From: an uncultured Bacteroidales bacterium
GTDB taxonomy: Bacteria > Bacteroidota > Bacteroidia > Bacteroidales > Muribaculaceae
Direction of reading: 5' to 3'
Assembly: GCA_902776435.1 (NCBI GenBank)
Contig: CACYQB010000019.1
Location: 1 to 54,543 of the forward strand
DNA length: 54,543 bases
The notes under the pieces were generated by a model. The model ran no database searches and was not told the origin of the DNA. It saw nothing but the letters and a program-made list of their open reading frames with translations. A program made the position numbers and the translations under genes. Each line of letters starts with the position of its first letter. The stretch's first letter is position 1. Shown here one piece after another: positions 15,623 through 24,718 of the stretch.

Positions 15623-18175
15623 ATGAAACGATTCGGTACGTCTCTTTTGGTGATGTTGCTGTTGGCGGCATGGATAATGCAGGCTTGGGCCTATGGTATA
15701 CCCAAGCGCGAATTCCGTTCGGCGTGGATTGCTACGGTATGGTGCCTGGACTGGCCCTCGCAAGGTGCGGGAGCCACCAAGCAGAAGGAGCAGATGGACC
15801 GCCTGCTCGACTCGTTGCAAGTCAATAACTTCAACGCGGTGAATTTCCAGGTGCGCTCGATGTGTGACGCGATGTACCAGTCGAGTCTTGAACCGTGGTC
15901 GAGTTTTCTGACGGGCCATCGTGGTCAGGACCCGGGTTTTGATCCGTTGCAATATGTTGTCGAGGGCTGCCACAAGCGTGGTATGGAGTGTCACGCTTGG
16001 GTAAACCCCTACCGCTGGAGCACTGGCACAGACTGGAACACGCCTCAAGACCAGGAACTCAAGGAGGACGGGTGGCTGTTGACCTATGGCTCAACCATCA
16101 TTCTCGACCCAGGCCAGCAACGAACCATCGACCGCATTGTAGCCGTTTGTCGGGAAATTATCACCAACTATGATGTGGATGGCATCCTATATGACGACTA
16201 TTTCTATCCGCAAAACATCCCGACCGATGCCAGTGCCGAGGATTACGGCGAGTGGCAGGCGTCGGGCACGACGCTCTCGTTTGCAGACTGGCGCCGTAAC
16301 AATGTCAATAGAATGGTGCAGGCCGTCTATGACATGATTCAGGAGACAAGGCCCGATGTGCGTTACGGCATCTCGCCAGCGGGCGTTGCCGCTACAAGCG
16401 CGGCTGTTGCCAATAAGTATGGCGTGGAACCCTGTCCTGCGGGCAGCGACTGGCAGTACAATGGTATCTTCAGCGACCCGTTGGCATGGCTAGCCGCCCA
16501 GAGCATCGACTATATCTCTCCCCAGGTCTATTGGCCCATCGGAGCCACGGCAGACTATGGGAAAATCACTCCCTGGTGGGGCAAGGTGGCTAACAAGTTC
16601 GGTCGCCAAGTCTATATATCCTCGTCAATCTCCTCATTGAACAATTCCTCTGGTGAGGTGCAGTATAAGGAGTATGCCAACGAAGTGGAACTCAACCGCA
16701 CCAGTTCTCTAGACAATAGCCCCGGTGCCATTTTCTATTCGTGCAAGTACCTGTACACCCTGAATAGTTACTCCCTGGCACATTATCTCAAGAATACGGT
16801 CTTCACCCGTCCGGCCCTGCCTCCAGCGATGCCCTGGAAACAGGGTTACAACCCTGGGGAGGTGCAAAACCTCTCCCGCACGGGCAACAGCATCAGTTGG
16901 GAGGGATATGATAATGTGCGTTACACTGTCTATGCCTTCCCCATGACGATGAACAAGAATACCTTCACGGGACAGATTGACTTTCTGTTAGGCATGACCT
17001 ATGAGCCGTCATTTGACATTCCTGAGCAGTATCAGCAGGGTTGCCAGTTCGCCGTGTGCGTACTGGACCGTGTGGGCAACGAGTGGGCTCCGGCTTTCCT
17101 GAGTGTAGAACTCGACCAGCTTGAGAATCCCTTGCCTATCAGTCCCAGCGACGGGGCTGTTGTGGATGCCCCCTTCAATTTCTCATGGCATCCGGTACTC
17201 GGAGCGACCAGTTTTCTAGTCGAATTGGCTAACAGCCCAGACTTCAGTTATGTGGTGGAGAGCGTAAGAGTCACCTCGACCGAGGCCTGTTCACAGCTTT
17301 TTAACAAGCTCTCTCATGGAACAAAGCAATACTGGCGTGTGCAGTCGTGTGCCGACAGTTGTTACAGTGGCGTGAGCGCGGTGCTATCCTTCACGCCCAT
17401 GTTGCTCACCATCACCAATCCTGCCGACGGCAGTGAAGACCTTGACGTGCCTGTGACGGTGCAGTGGTACACCTGTGGCAGCAATGAGGCCGCAACGCTT
17501 CAGGTGGCAAGCGACGATCAGTTCACAAATCTGGTATTCACTGGCATATCGACATCAGGTTCGCTCGTCGTGCCCGATGAGCTTTTGGAACCTGGCAATA
17601 CCTATTTCGCCCGTGTCATCCTTACTGTCGATGATGTGACGATGACCAGCAATGTAGTGCGCTTCTCGGTATCTCATGCGGCTGCCCGATTTGAAATTCC
17701 CATCGATGGTGGAGAATTGTATAAAGACCAGCACATTACGCTGAAACCTCAGACATGGGCCACCTCCTACGTCATCGAGGTGTCGCCCAGCGAGACGACT
17801 TGGGGACGTACGCGCTTCATCGAGACCTTGAAAAACGGCCAGTATGCCTCTACCTTACCCGCAGGTGAAATCAAGGTCAACAGCAAACTGATGGAGGACG
17901 GCACAACCTATTATGCCCGCTGCAAGACCAGCTATCTGGACTTTGACGGCAATACCCACACGACGGCCTATGGCCCCATCATCTCCTTTGTCTATAGAAA
18001 CAGGTCATCCCTTGCAGGTGACGTCAACGGCGATGGCGAAGTCAACATTGCCGACGTCAATGCCGTCATCGACATGATTCTGGCCGACAACACATCGTTT
18101 GCGGGTGACGTCAATGGCGATGGCGAAGTCAACATCGCCGATATCAACGCCCTCATCGACATGATTCTGAGTTGA
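15623..18175 (+). CDS. Secreted GHL10-type glycoside hydrolase with C-terminal dockerin pair
   Basis: The 850-residue protein has a signal peptide (SLLVMLLLAAWIMQAWA), then a glycosyl hydrolase-like 10 (formerly DUF187) TIM-barrel to about residue 400. Recognisable parts are EFRSAWIATVWCLDWPSQ, ECHAWVNPYRWSTG, DVDGILYDDYFYP (acidic residues likely catalytic) and YISPQVYWPIG. Two or more fibronectin/Ig-like beta domains follow (about 405-790). The last ~55 residues are two dockerin-type EF-hand repeats (DVNGDGEVNIADVN and DVNGDGEVNIADIN, each followed by a helix ending IDMIL). Known members of this family act on cell-surface or peptidoglycan-linked sugars, but the substrate here is unknown. 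Only 12 bases separate its stop from the convergent symporter. Confidence 0.88.
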   Translation: MKRFGTSLLVMLLLAAWIMQAWAYGIPKREFRSAWIATVWCLDWPSQGAGATKQKEQMDRLLDSLQVNNFNAVNFQVRSMCDAMYQSSLEPWSSFLTGHRGQDPGFDPLQYVVEGCHKRGMECHAWVNPYRWSTGTDWNTPQDQELKEDGWLLTYGSTIILDPGQQRTIDRIVAVCREIITNYDVDGILYDDYFYPQNIPTDASAEDYGEWQASGTTLSFADWRRNNVNRMVQAVYDMIQETRPDVRYGISPAGVAATSAAVANKYGVEPCPAGSDWQYNGIFSDPLAWLAAQSIDYISPQVYWPIGATADYGKITPWWGKVANKFGRQVYISSSISSLNNSSGEVQYKEYANEVELNRTSSLDNSPGAIFYSCKYLYTLNSYSLAHYLKNTVFTRPALPPAMPWKQGYNPGEVQNLSRTGNSISWEGYDNVRYTVYAFPMTMNKNTFTGQIDFLLGMTYEPSFDIPEQYQQGCQFAVCVLDRVGNEWAPAFLSVELDQLENPLPISPSDGAVVDAPFNFSWHPVLGATSFLVELANSPDFSYVVESVRVTSTEACSQLFNKLSHGTKQYWRVQSCADSCYSGVSAVLSFTPMLLTITNPADGSEDLDVPVTVQWYTCGSNEAATLQVASDDQFTNLVFTGISTSGSLVVPDELLEPGNTYFARVILTVDDVTMTSNVVRFSVSHAAARFEIPIDGGELYKDQHITLKPQTWATSYVIEVSPSETTWGRTRFIETLKNGQYASTLPAGEIKVNSKLMEDGTTYYARCKTSYLDFDGNTHTTAYGPIISFVYRNRSSLAGDVNGDGEVNIADVNAVIDMILADNTSFAGDVNGDGEVNIADINALIDMILS

Positions 18176-18187
18176 TTGAATGGTCTA

Positions 18188-19687
18188 TTAGCGTGTTGCT
18201 CTTTGTCGTCCTGAAAGGATGATGAGGAGGGAGGCCGTGAGGCCGTAATAGACGGCATCACCGGGCAATGAGGTGAAATTGGCCAGCAGCATGGCACCGA
18301 CGCCGACGGGCATGGATAGCAGCACGCTTTGAGGATTATATCGGCCTGGACGCCACAGGGCGAAACTCAACGGCAGCAAGATGGCCACGGCCCGCAAGCC
18401 CAAGGACAAGAACCCCAAGTCGTTGATGAAACTGCTGCGGAACAACAGGGTGGCAACAACGGCAGCAGCAAGTATGCCCACGATGGACAGGCGCGTCTGG
18501 GCCAGTTGGGATAGCGGAGAACCTGACATACCCATACGCCGCTTGAAATTCCCATACACGTCACGCACCAGAATGGTGGCGGCACCCAGTGACAGGCCGC
18601 TGCCGCAACCCAGGATGTTGATAAGCATCGTACCCAGCATCAGTCCGCCTAACCATGCGGGCAAGTGCTTGAGGATGAATGCGGGAAAAGCCTGTGCTGA
18701 ATTTTCAATGACTCCCAAACCCGCGGGCAAAGTCTGCCCTGCGGCTTGCAGCGCCTTGAGTTCGTCGGCAGTGACATAATGACCACGCATGTAGATGCCC
18801 ACAAGGGTGCAGGCTGCACCGATAATCGGCATGAACAGGGAACAAAGCAATGCGCCCCGCCGGGCCTTAGGTGTACTGGCGGCTGACCAGATGCACTGGG
18901 CATAACTCTGAGTGCATACCACACCCAGTATAAGCGACAGGCATCCTCCCAAATCCTTGAAGACACCGCGGGCAAAAGGACTGCCATAGCGGTGATGAAT
19001 GCTTTCTATATCCGTCAGTCCGTTGAGTTGGGCAAGGGTGGGGGATTGATAGACATTGTCCAGGGCCTCGCGCATGCCCGAAAGGCCTCCAGCGATGCGC
19101 CACACGATGAAACCCGCTGCAAGGGAGCACAGATAGAGCAGAATCAGTTTGGCAATGCCACTCGCTCCCGCACTGCGGATGCCTCCATAGAGTACCATGA
19201 GCATGATGAGCACCGCGCCTGTAATTGACGCCCATGTGGTGGAAATACCGAATAGGCTGCCTATCATGGCCGATGACGAGAGCACCTGAGACATGATGCT
19301 GATAAAAATGCCGATAAGGAAGAGGATGGAGCCCACGGTCTCGGCCTTGTGGCCGTATTCGCGGCTGACAAGTTCAAGCAAGGTCGAACATCCGCTACGG
19401 CGCAAGGGACCAGCATAAAACAGTCCAAGCACCAGGGAACCCAAGCCCGCTCCGATGGTGAACCACCACGCCGACAGGCCGTAACAGAATGCCAACTGGG
19501 CTGTGCCGATGGTGGACTGCCCGCCCGCTAAGGTTCCCAACAAAGCGCCACAGACCATCCAGCTGCCGCTGGTGCCACCCGTGGTGAAACTGCGTGCATC
19601 CTTGACCTTGCGGCCCGACCACCAGCTGATGGCCAGTAGCAGGGCTACGGTGAGAACGACTCCGACGAGATGTGTGACCGATACCAT
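18188..19687 (-). CDS. Sodium:solute symporter (SSS family)
   Basis: The 499-residue inner-membrane transporter has about 13 hydrophobic helices and the SSS signature style (ARSFTTGGTSGSWMVCGALL; GGQSTIGTAQLAFCYGLSAW; YGGIRSAGASGIAKLI). The family couples Na+ entry to uptake of sugars, amino acids, nucleosides or vitamins; the substrate cannot be assigned. It meets the GHL10 gene tail to tail, so a link to released sugars is only a positional suggestion. A -7 box lies upstream. Confidence 0.88.
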   Translation of the reverse strand: MVSVTHLVGVVLTVALLLAISWWSGRKVKDARSFTTGGTSGSWMVCGALLGTLAGGQSTIGTAQLAFCYGLSAWWFTIGAGLGSLVLGLFYAGPLRRSGCSTLLELVSREYGHKAETVGSILFLIGIFISIMSQVLSSSAMIGSLFGISTTWASITGAVLIMLMVLYGGIRSAGASGIAKLILLYLCSLAAGFIVWRIAGGLSGMREALDNVYQSPTLAQLNGLTDIESIHHRYGSPFARGVFKDLGGCLSLILGVVCTQSYAQCIWSAASTPKARRGALLCSLFMPIIGAACTLVGIYMRGHYVTADELKALQAAGQTLPAGLGVIENSAQAFPAFILKHLPAWLGGLMLGTMLINILGCGSGLSLGAATILVRDVYGNFKRRMGMSGSPLSQLAQTRLSIVGILAAAVVATLLFRSSFINDLGFLSLGLRAVAILLPLSFALWRPGRYNPQSVLLSMPVGVGAMLLANFTSLPGDAVYYGLTASLLIILSGRQRATR

Positions 19688-19722
19688 ATAAACAAAGTTT
19701 GGGCTTACTGTTTTTCGGGATG

Positions 19723-19730
19723 CAAAGATA
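19723..19730 (-). promoter_or_regulatory. Promoter -7 box of the SSS symporter
   Basis: TATCTTTG on the minus strand fits TAnnTTTG, 35 bases from the ATG. No clear -33 element. Confidence 0.5.
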
Positions 19731-19825
19731 CGGCAAAAAAATGTATCGGGATGAATAATTCATTATCTTCGTTGCCAAATCGGCTCAAATACTGGCTATT
19801 GTTAATAACTTATGACGAAATATTT

Positions 19826-19855
19826 TTTGCTTTAGGTGAATTATTTGTAATTTTG
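19826..19855 (+). promoter_or_regulatory. Promoter of the dockerin/vWA/FGE-like gene
   Basis: TTTG (19826-19829), 18 bases, TAATTTTG (19848-19855). The leader to ATG 19941 would be about 80 nt. Confidence 0.65.
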
Positions 19856-19940
19856 TAGGTTGATTATGGAATAATGACAATAAGTGTGGCAAAATATATT
19901 GAAACTTAATCATCAAAACTTAATAATATCGATAGCAAAC

Positions 19941-21923
19941 ATGAGACTGACTACTCTTTTTTCGTTGATTTTTATATCAACAATGATGGCGTTGGCTGGA
20001 CCGCGCCACTATTCGAGTAATGTTAATGGCGACGTGAACGCTGACGGTGATGTTACTATTGCTGACGTCAATGTCGTGCTTGACGCCATCATGAGCGGCA
20101 CCGCCAGTGCCAATTGTGACGTGAACAATGACGGTGACATCACGATTGCCGATGTTAACGTGCTGATTGACATTATTCTCAATGGCCCGCAGATTATCAC
20201 GGTGGACACGGGTATGTACATGGGCGTGATCGGCTACAACCAGATGCTGACCACTAAGGACATCGCTCTGCTCGACTCCACGTCGGTGGACGATTTCAAT
20301 GGCTTTGTGACATCGTTGACAACCCAGCCCGGACGTCTGCTTTACCACTCAGTGAATAAGGCGCTGAACGACCTGAACACTGCCAAGTATCCTGAGAATC
20401 TCCAGAATGTGGCTGTAGTCACCTTCACCGAGGGTCTGGACCAGGGTTCGCTGATGCTGACCGACAAGTATGAGACCGAGGCTGAATATGCCGCAGCATT
20501 GAAGAACCGCATCACCAACGAGCGTGTATATGGTCGCAACATCAAGGCCTATACCGTGGGCTTGATCAACGAGAACGTGAAGGATACCACTCAGTTCCGC
20601 AACAATCTGTATGCCCTCGCCAGTGACTCTGTGAAGGCTATGGAGGTGACCAATATGTCTGAGGTGAACACCAAGTTCCAGACCATCGCCGATGACCTGG
20701 TTAGCCGCAACATGTCTGAGACCTTGACACTCGTCTTCCCCGGTGTGGGTACAGGTACACGCATCCGCTTTACCCTCGACGAGGTGGGCGTTGATGACGT
20801 CAATGAATCCCAGGTTTACATTGAGGGTACTTTCTCGCTCAAGACACGCAGCTTGACCAATATCGTTTACAAGGGCATGACCTGCAATGCTGGTGACAGT
20901 GTTGCTGCTTCCTATGTGGATGGTATGTTTGTGACGCTCGTCTTCGGCGGTATCCAGCTGGACAGCGAGGAACGCATCGAGAAGAAGAACATTCAGGAGT
21001 GGTACTGGGTAGAGGACCAGGCCGCTTGGGAGCGCAGCACCGAGTTCTCGGTTAGCCGTCTGCCCGAAATCGAGAAGACTTACTCGAGCGCCCTCGTCAT
21101 GCTCTTGCTGGATTGCAGTTCGGTACTCAACGAGAACTTCGATGAGTTGCAGAGTGCTGCCAACTCGTTCATTGAGCGCATGCTGAATTACAACACCATT
21201 CCCGGCATGTTCACTGTTAACGGCGTGTCGTTCCAGATGGTAGCCGTTGATGGCGGCACCTTCACCATGGGTGTTGACACCGTGATGGTGACCGAGGGTG
21301 ATGCCAACCTTGATGAGCTGCCCGCTCACGAAGTGACTGTATCGCCCTTCAGCATCGGCCAGACCGAGGTAACTCAGGAATTGTGGGAGGCTGTGATGGG
21401 CACCAATCCCAGCAGCTTCACCGGTGACCCCCAACGTCCTGTTGAGCAGGTAAGCTGGGAGGACTGCCAGGAATTCATCGCCCGCCTGAATGCCATCACG
21501 GGTAAGTCCTTCCGTCTGCCCACCGAGGCCGAGTGGGAATATGCAGCCCGTGGAGGCAGCAAGAGCCGTGACAACATGTATGCCGGTAGCGACAATCTGG
21601 ATGAGGTGGCTTGGTACTACTTCAACAGCTATGCACAGGGCATTGACAGCCCCGACTACGGTACCCATGTGGTAGGCCTCAAGCGTGGCAATGAGCTTGG
21701 CCTGTATGACATGAGTGGTAATGTCAATGAGTGGTGTGCCGACTGGTATGGCAACTATACTGAGGATGCCCAGACTGATCCCGTCGGCCCTGAAAGCGGT
21801 TTGCGCCGTGTTACCCGTGGCGGTGGCTGGTTCAGCACTCCTACTGACTGCCGCACCACCGTCCGCAACTACGATGCTCCTGGCAGCCGCAACTACGCGT
21901 TAGGCTTCCGCCTGGCTCTGTAA
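19941..21923 (+). CDS. Secreted dockerin - vWA-like - FGE/SUMF1-like protein
   Basis: Starting at ATG 19941 gives 660 residues with a clean signal peptide (RLTTLFSLIFISTMMALAG). An in-frame GTG at 19884 would bury it. Right after the signal come two dockerin-type EF-hand repeats (DVNADGDVTIADVN and DVNNDGDITIADVN). Residues about 85-250 look like a von Willebrand A fold (NVAVVTFTEGLDQGS; NIKAYTVGLINEN), followed by a beta-rich stretch. From about 425 comes a formylglycine-generating-enzyme-like domain (FQMVAVDGGTFTMG, LPTEAEWEYAARGG, YDMSGNVNEWCADWYGNY, ending YALGFRLAL). The SFLC-type catalytic Cys pair of true FGE is not visible, so this is probably a binding or scaffolding module. A terminator hairpin and PrsW follow. 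Confidence 0.8.
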   Translation: MRLTTLFSLIFISTMMALAGPRHYSSNVNGDVNADGDVTIADVNVVLDAIMSGTASANCDVNNDGDITIADVNVLIDIILNGPQIITVDTGMYMGVIGYNQMLTTKDIALLDSTSVDDFNGFVTSLTTQPGRLLYHSVNKALNDLNTAKYPENLQNVAVVTFTEGLDQGSLMLTDKYETEAEYAAALKNRITNERVYGRNIKAYTVGLINENVKDTTQFRNNLYALASDSVKAMEVTNMSEVNTKFQTIADDLVSRNMSETLTLVFPGVGTGTRIRFTLDEVGVDDVNESQVYIEGTFSLKTRSLTNIVYKGMTCNAGDSVAASYVDGMFVTLVFGGIQLDSEERIEKKNIQEWYWVEDQAAWERSTEFSVSRLPEIEKTYSSALVMLLLDCSSVLNENFDELQSAANSFIERMLNYNTIPGMFTVNGVSFQMVAVDGGTFTMGVDTVMVTEGDANLDELPAHEVTVSPFSIGQTEVTQELWEAVMGTNPSSFTGDPQRPVEQVSWEDCQEFIARLNAITGKSFRLPTEAEWEYAARGGSKSRDNMYAGSDNLDEVAWYYFNSYAQGIDSPDYGTHVVGLKRGNELGLYDMSGNVNEWCADWYGNYTEDAQTDPVGPESGLRRVTRGGGWFSTPTDCRTTVRNYDAPGSRNYALGFRLAL

Positions 21924-21947
21924 ATTAAGATTCATTTTAGTCCACAA

Positions 21948-21988
21948 GCACCCGATGATGGCAATCCCTGTCTCATCGGGTGCATTTT
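21948..21988 (+). terminator. Terminator between the FGE-like gene and prsW
   Basis: A perfect 11-bp stem GCACCCGATGA/TCATCGGGTGC with a 14-base loop is followed by ATTTTAAA. The next gene starts 22 bases later with no visible promoter, so partial read-through (attenuation) is possible. Confidence 0.7.
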
Positions 21989-22004
21989 AAAAAAGTCAAC
22001 AGTT

Positions 22005-22757
22005 ATGCTTCTCGTCATTATTACTGCGCTGATTCCGGCCGTGATTCTCGGTTGGTGGATTTATCAGAAGGACTCATTGCGTCCCGAACCATTGCGTCAG
22101 CTCATCCTGGCCTTCCTCTATGGCGTGGGTTCGACGTTCGTCACGTTGGTTATCACGCAACTCTTGGGTATGATGGGCTTGTTTGTCTATGATTTGGGCT
22201 CGTTTGCTGGAGCGGTAGGCACGGCTCTGTTTGCCGCCGCTTTACCCGAGGAACTGGCCAAATTGCTCATGCTGTGGCTGTTCCTGCGCAGGAACCCATT
22301 CTATGACGAACGTTTTGACGGTATCGTTTATGCCGCTTGCGTGGGCTTGGGATTTGCTGCGGCCGAGAATGTGCTCTATCTGGTACAGAGCGAGAACTGG
22401 TTGGGTACTGGCATCATGCGTGGTTTGACCGCTGTTCCTGCCCATTTCGCCATTGCTTGTGCGATGGGCTACTTCTACAGCAAGCGACACTTCGGCGACC
22501 GGTCGACCATTACTGCGGTATGTGTGTTGGCTGTGCCGATATTGATTCACTGGATTTATGATGCGCTGGCCTTCAGCGAAGGCATCTTCCCGGCGTTGTC
22601 AGTGGTGATTAATATCTTCTTTGTGTTGCTCATCTATAGGGTGTACAAGAGCACGATGCGCCGCATCGATGAGTTGCAGCGCCTGGACAGGTCCCAAATG
22701 ACACCGCCGCCATTCCCTGACGACAACGGCCCGATTATGCCGCCGCCCCTGCCGTGA
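22005..22757 (+). CDS. prsW: PrsW family intramembrane metalloprotease
   Basis: The 250-residue multi-pass membrane protein carries the PrsW signatures. These are PEELAKLLML with the EExxK motif (Glu82, Glu83, Lys86), RFDGIVYAACVGLGFAAAEN, and a histidine in PAHFAIACAMGYFY, presumed zinc ligands. In Bacillus, PrsW cleaves an anti-sigma factor; in Bacteroidota the target is unknown. No sigma/anti-sigma pair is visible nearby. The C-terminus is a short proline-rich tail (MTPPPFPDD ... MPPPLP) facing the cytosol or periplasm. It is downstream of the FGE-like gene across a hairpin. Confidence 0.88.
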   Translation: MLLVIITALIPAVILGWWIYQKDSLRPEPLRQLILAFLYGVGSTFVTLVITQLLGMMGLFVYDLGSFAGAVGTALFAAALPEELAKLLMLWLFLRRNPFYDERFDGIVYAACVGLGFAAAENVLYLVQSENWLGTGIMRGLTAVPAHFAIACAMGYFYSKRHFGDRSTITAVCVLAVPILIHWIYDALAFSEGIFPALSVVINIFFVLLIYRVYKSTMRRIDELQRLDRSQMTPPPFPDDNGPIMPPPLP

Positions 22758-22766
22758 GGTAACCTT

Positions 22767-22811
22767 AACAACAGCGCTCCCCTAGCATCATGCCACGGGA
22801 GCGTTGTTGTT
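22767..22811. terminator. Terminator hairpin downstream of prsW
   Basis: Arms 22767-22781 and 22797-22811 (AACAACAGCGCTCCC and its complement with one mismatch) make a 15-bp stem just after the prsW stop. T-richness follows on the plus strand (TTGTTGTT within the arm). Confidence 0.65.
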
Positions 22812-22886
22812 CAATAGATTCTAGACATTCTTGTTCATCTAATGTGAATTCGATGAGATTATTCATTGGTTTCAATGCGTTAGCCA

Positions 22887-23003
22887 CTCCTCCTCTAAGA
22901 TTAGAGGGGGTGCCCGTTAGGGCAGGGGCGTTGATGTAACTGCAACGGTACCCTTCTTCGGTGACATCGACGCCCCCCTGCCCCCTCTTATCCAAGAGGG
23001 GGA
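22887..23003. repeat. Intergenic inverted-repeat element
   Basis: The two halves are imperfect reverse complements. GCAGGGGCGTTGATG (22922-22936) answers CATCGACGCCCCCCTGC (22965-22981). Each outer arm forms its own small hairpin of CCTCT/AGAGG or CCCTCTT/AAGAGGG type ending in a G-run. This resembles dispersed palindromic elements seen between genes in Bacteroidales. It fills most of the 323-base gap between prsW and ctp. The rest holds the prsW terminator and a weak 6-bp hairpin at 23046-23065. Confidence 0.6.
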
Positions 23004-23080
23004 GCTGAGTATCAGCAATTTATTGCCATTAAATTAGCGTTTATTCAGGCCCGTAGTCTGGCCTGGAAGATGCAGTGACG

Positions 23081-24718
23081 TTACTCGTCATGTTTCTTCA
23101 CCAGGCGCTCGTACTCGGGGTTGCCCTCGCGCAACAGGCGGTCGAAGCGCTCGCGGTCGTTCAGGACGGCGATGGCGGCCTTGAGGTCGCGGTTGCGGTG
23201 GTTGATGATGACGTTGTAGGCGCTCTGGTCGCCATACACGTCGCGGGCAATCAGACCTTTGATGATGTCTTTGAGCAACTGCTCGCTGGTGCGGTATTTC
23301 TCCTCGTCATATTTCACGCTGTCCTTCTCGCCCATGGCAATGAAGTCTCGCATCATTGCGTCGGTGACGACGAAGCCGTTGTCAAAGTCCTTCAGCGTCT
23401 CGTACTGCTTGCTGATGCTCTTGCGGTTCTTGTCCACATACTGGATGGCATACTGGTTAATGATGCCTTTAGCCGTCATGTCACGGTAATAGGTGGAATA
23501 CTCGGTCGTGTCGATGGGCACATACACGTCGGGCATCACGCCACCGCCGCCGTAAATGGTGCGGCCATGCAAGCGCGTGGTGTAGCGCAGCGTATCGTTG
23601 AACTGGATGCTGTCCAGGCTGTAGTATTCACCTTCATTGGCACGGTCGAGCAGTTCCTTCTCGTAGGCCTTCTTGTTGCCGCGGTCATAGGGCTTCTGGA
23701 TGCAACGTCCGCTGGGCGTATAATAGCGGGCTACGGTCAAACGCATCATGGATCCGTCATCAAACTTAATGGGCCTCTGTACCAGTCCCTTACCGAATGT
23801 CCTGCGGCCCACGATCACAGCACGGTCCCAGTCCTGCATGGCGCCGGCAAAGATTTCGGCTGCCGATGCCGAATATTGATTCACCATGACCACCATGGGC
23901 AGGTCCTTGTAGTCACCATAACCGTTGGCGTTAGCCTCGTTGCGGGGTGAGTTATCGCCCTCGGTATAGACCATGAGCTGCCCGCGTTCCAGGAACTCGT
24001 TGCACATGTCGATGGCTGCATTCAGGTAGCCACCGCCGTTGTCACTCAGGTCCATCACGAGTTGGGTCATGCCTTGCTTCTTGAGGTCCGATAGCGCATC
24101 CATCATCTCCTCATAGGTCTTGGCGCCAAAGCGAGAGATGCGCAAGTAGCCCGTCCGCTCATCGAGCATGTATTGGGCATCGATGCTGTGCAGGGGGATG
24201 TTGTCGCGCGTGATGCGGAAGGTGATCAGCTCCTTGACGCTGGGGCGTTGCACCTTGATGGTGACTTGGGTGCCCTTCTTGCCGCGCAGGCGCTTCTGGA
24301 TATCGCTGTTCTTCATCTTCACGCCCGCGATGATCGTGTCGTTGACATAGATGATGCGGTCTCCTGCCAGCACGCCCACACGTTCGCTGGGGCCGCCGGG
24401 AATGGTCTGGATGACATACAGGGTATCCTTATTCATGTTGAACTGGATGCCCACGCCGCTGAACTCGCCTTGTAGGGGCTCCTCAAGTTCCTTGGTCTCC
24501 TTAGCATCGGTATAAGACGAGTGGGGATCCAGACTCTCGAGCATCCCTTTGATGGCGTCCTCGATGAGTTTGTCCTCGTTGACCGAGTCCACATAAAGAC
24601 TTGTGATGGCATACTCGGCGTTCAGCAGCTTCTGCATCGCCTGGGGCAAGGATCGCTGGGCGGATATAGTTAATGACAGTGCCAAGCACATGGGCAAGGC
24701 AAGTAATATCTTCTTCAT
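23081..24718 (-). CDS. Carboxyl-terminal processing protease (S41 family)
   Basis: The 545-residue periplasmic serine protease has a signal peptide ([19 protein letters not shown]). A PDZ domain at about residues 85-165 (GEFSGVGIQF; SERVGVLAGDRIIYVND) recognises substrate C-termini. The S41 catalytic core has MDLSDNGGGYLNAAIDM, NQYSASAAEIFAGAMQD (nucleophile Ser) and GRRTFGKGLVQ (Lys general base). The C-terminal ~150 residues include a conserved extension common in Bacteroidota Ctp proteins. Its start codon overlaps the coaD stop (ATGA type), so translation is coupled in the parE-coaD-ctp operon. Confidence 0.92.
   Translation of the reverse strand: MKKILLALPMCLALSLTISAQRSLPQAMQKLLNAEYAITSLYVDSVNEDKLIEDAIKGMLESLDPHSSYTDAKETKELEEPLQGEFSGVGIQFNMNKDTLYVIQTIPGGPSERVGVLAGDRIIYVNDTIIAGVKMKNSDIQKRLRGKKGTQVTIKVQRPSVKELITFRITRDNIPLHSIDAQYMLDERTGYLRISRFGAKTYEEMMDALSDLKKQGMTQLVMDLSDNGGGYLNAAIDMCNEFLERGQLMVYTEGDNSPRNEANANGYGDYKDLPMVVMVNQYSASAAEIFAGAMQDWDRAVIVGRRTFGKGLVQRPIKFDDGSMMRLTVARYYTPSGRCIQKPYDRGNKKAYEKELLDRANEGEYYSLDSIQFNDTLRYTTRLHGRTIYGGGGVMPDVYVPIDTTEYSTYYRDMTAKGIINQYAIQYVDKNRKSISKQYETLKDFDNGFVVTDAMMRDFIAMGEKDSVKYDEEKYRTSEQLLKDIIKGLIARDVYGDQSAYNVIINHRNRDLKAAIAVLNDRERFDRLLREGNPEYERLVKKHDE

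Noticed and set aside
20349-21668. 439-codon minus-strand frame inside the dockerin/vWA/FGE-like gene
   Set aside because: It is antisense to recognisable dockerin and FGE motifs. Its own translation has no family features and is His/Val/Leu-rich, as is usual for shadows.
22765-22995. 76-codon minus-strand ORF in the prsW-ctp gap
   Set aside because: It spans the palindromic element and the prsW terminator, so the reading frame is explained by repeats. A fragment of a dead mobile element cannot be excluded.
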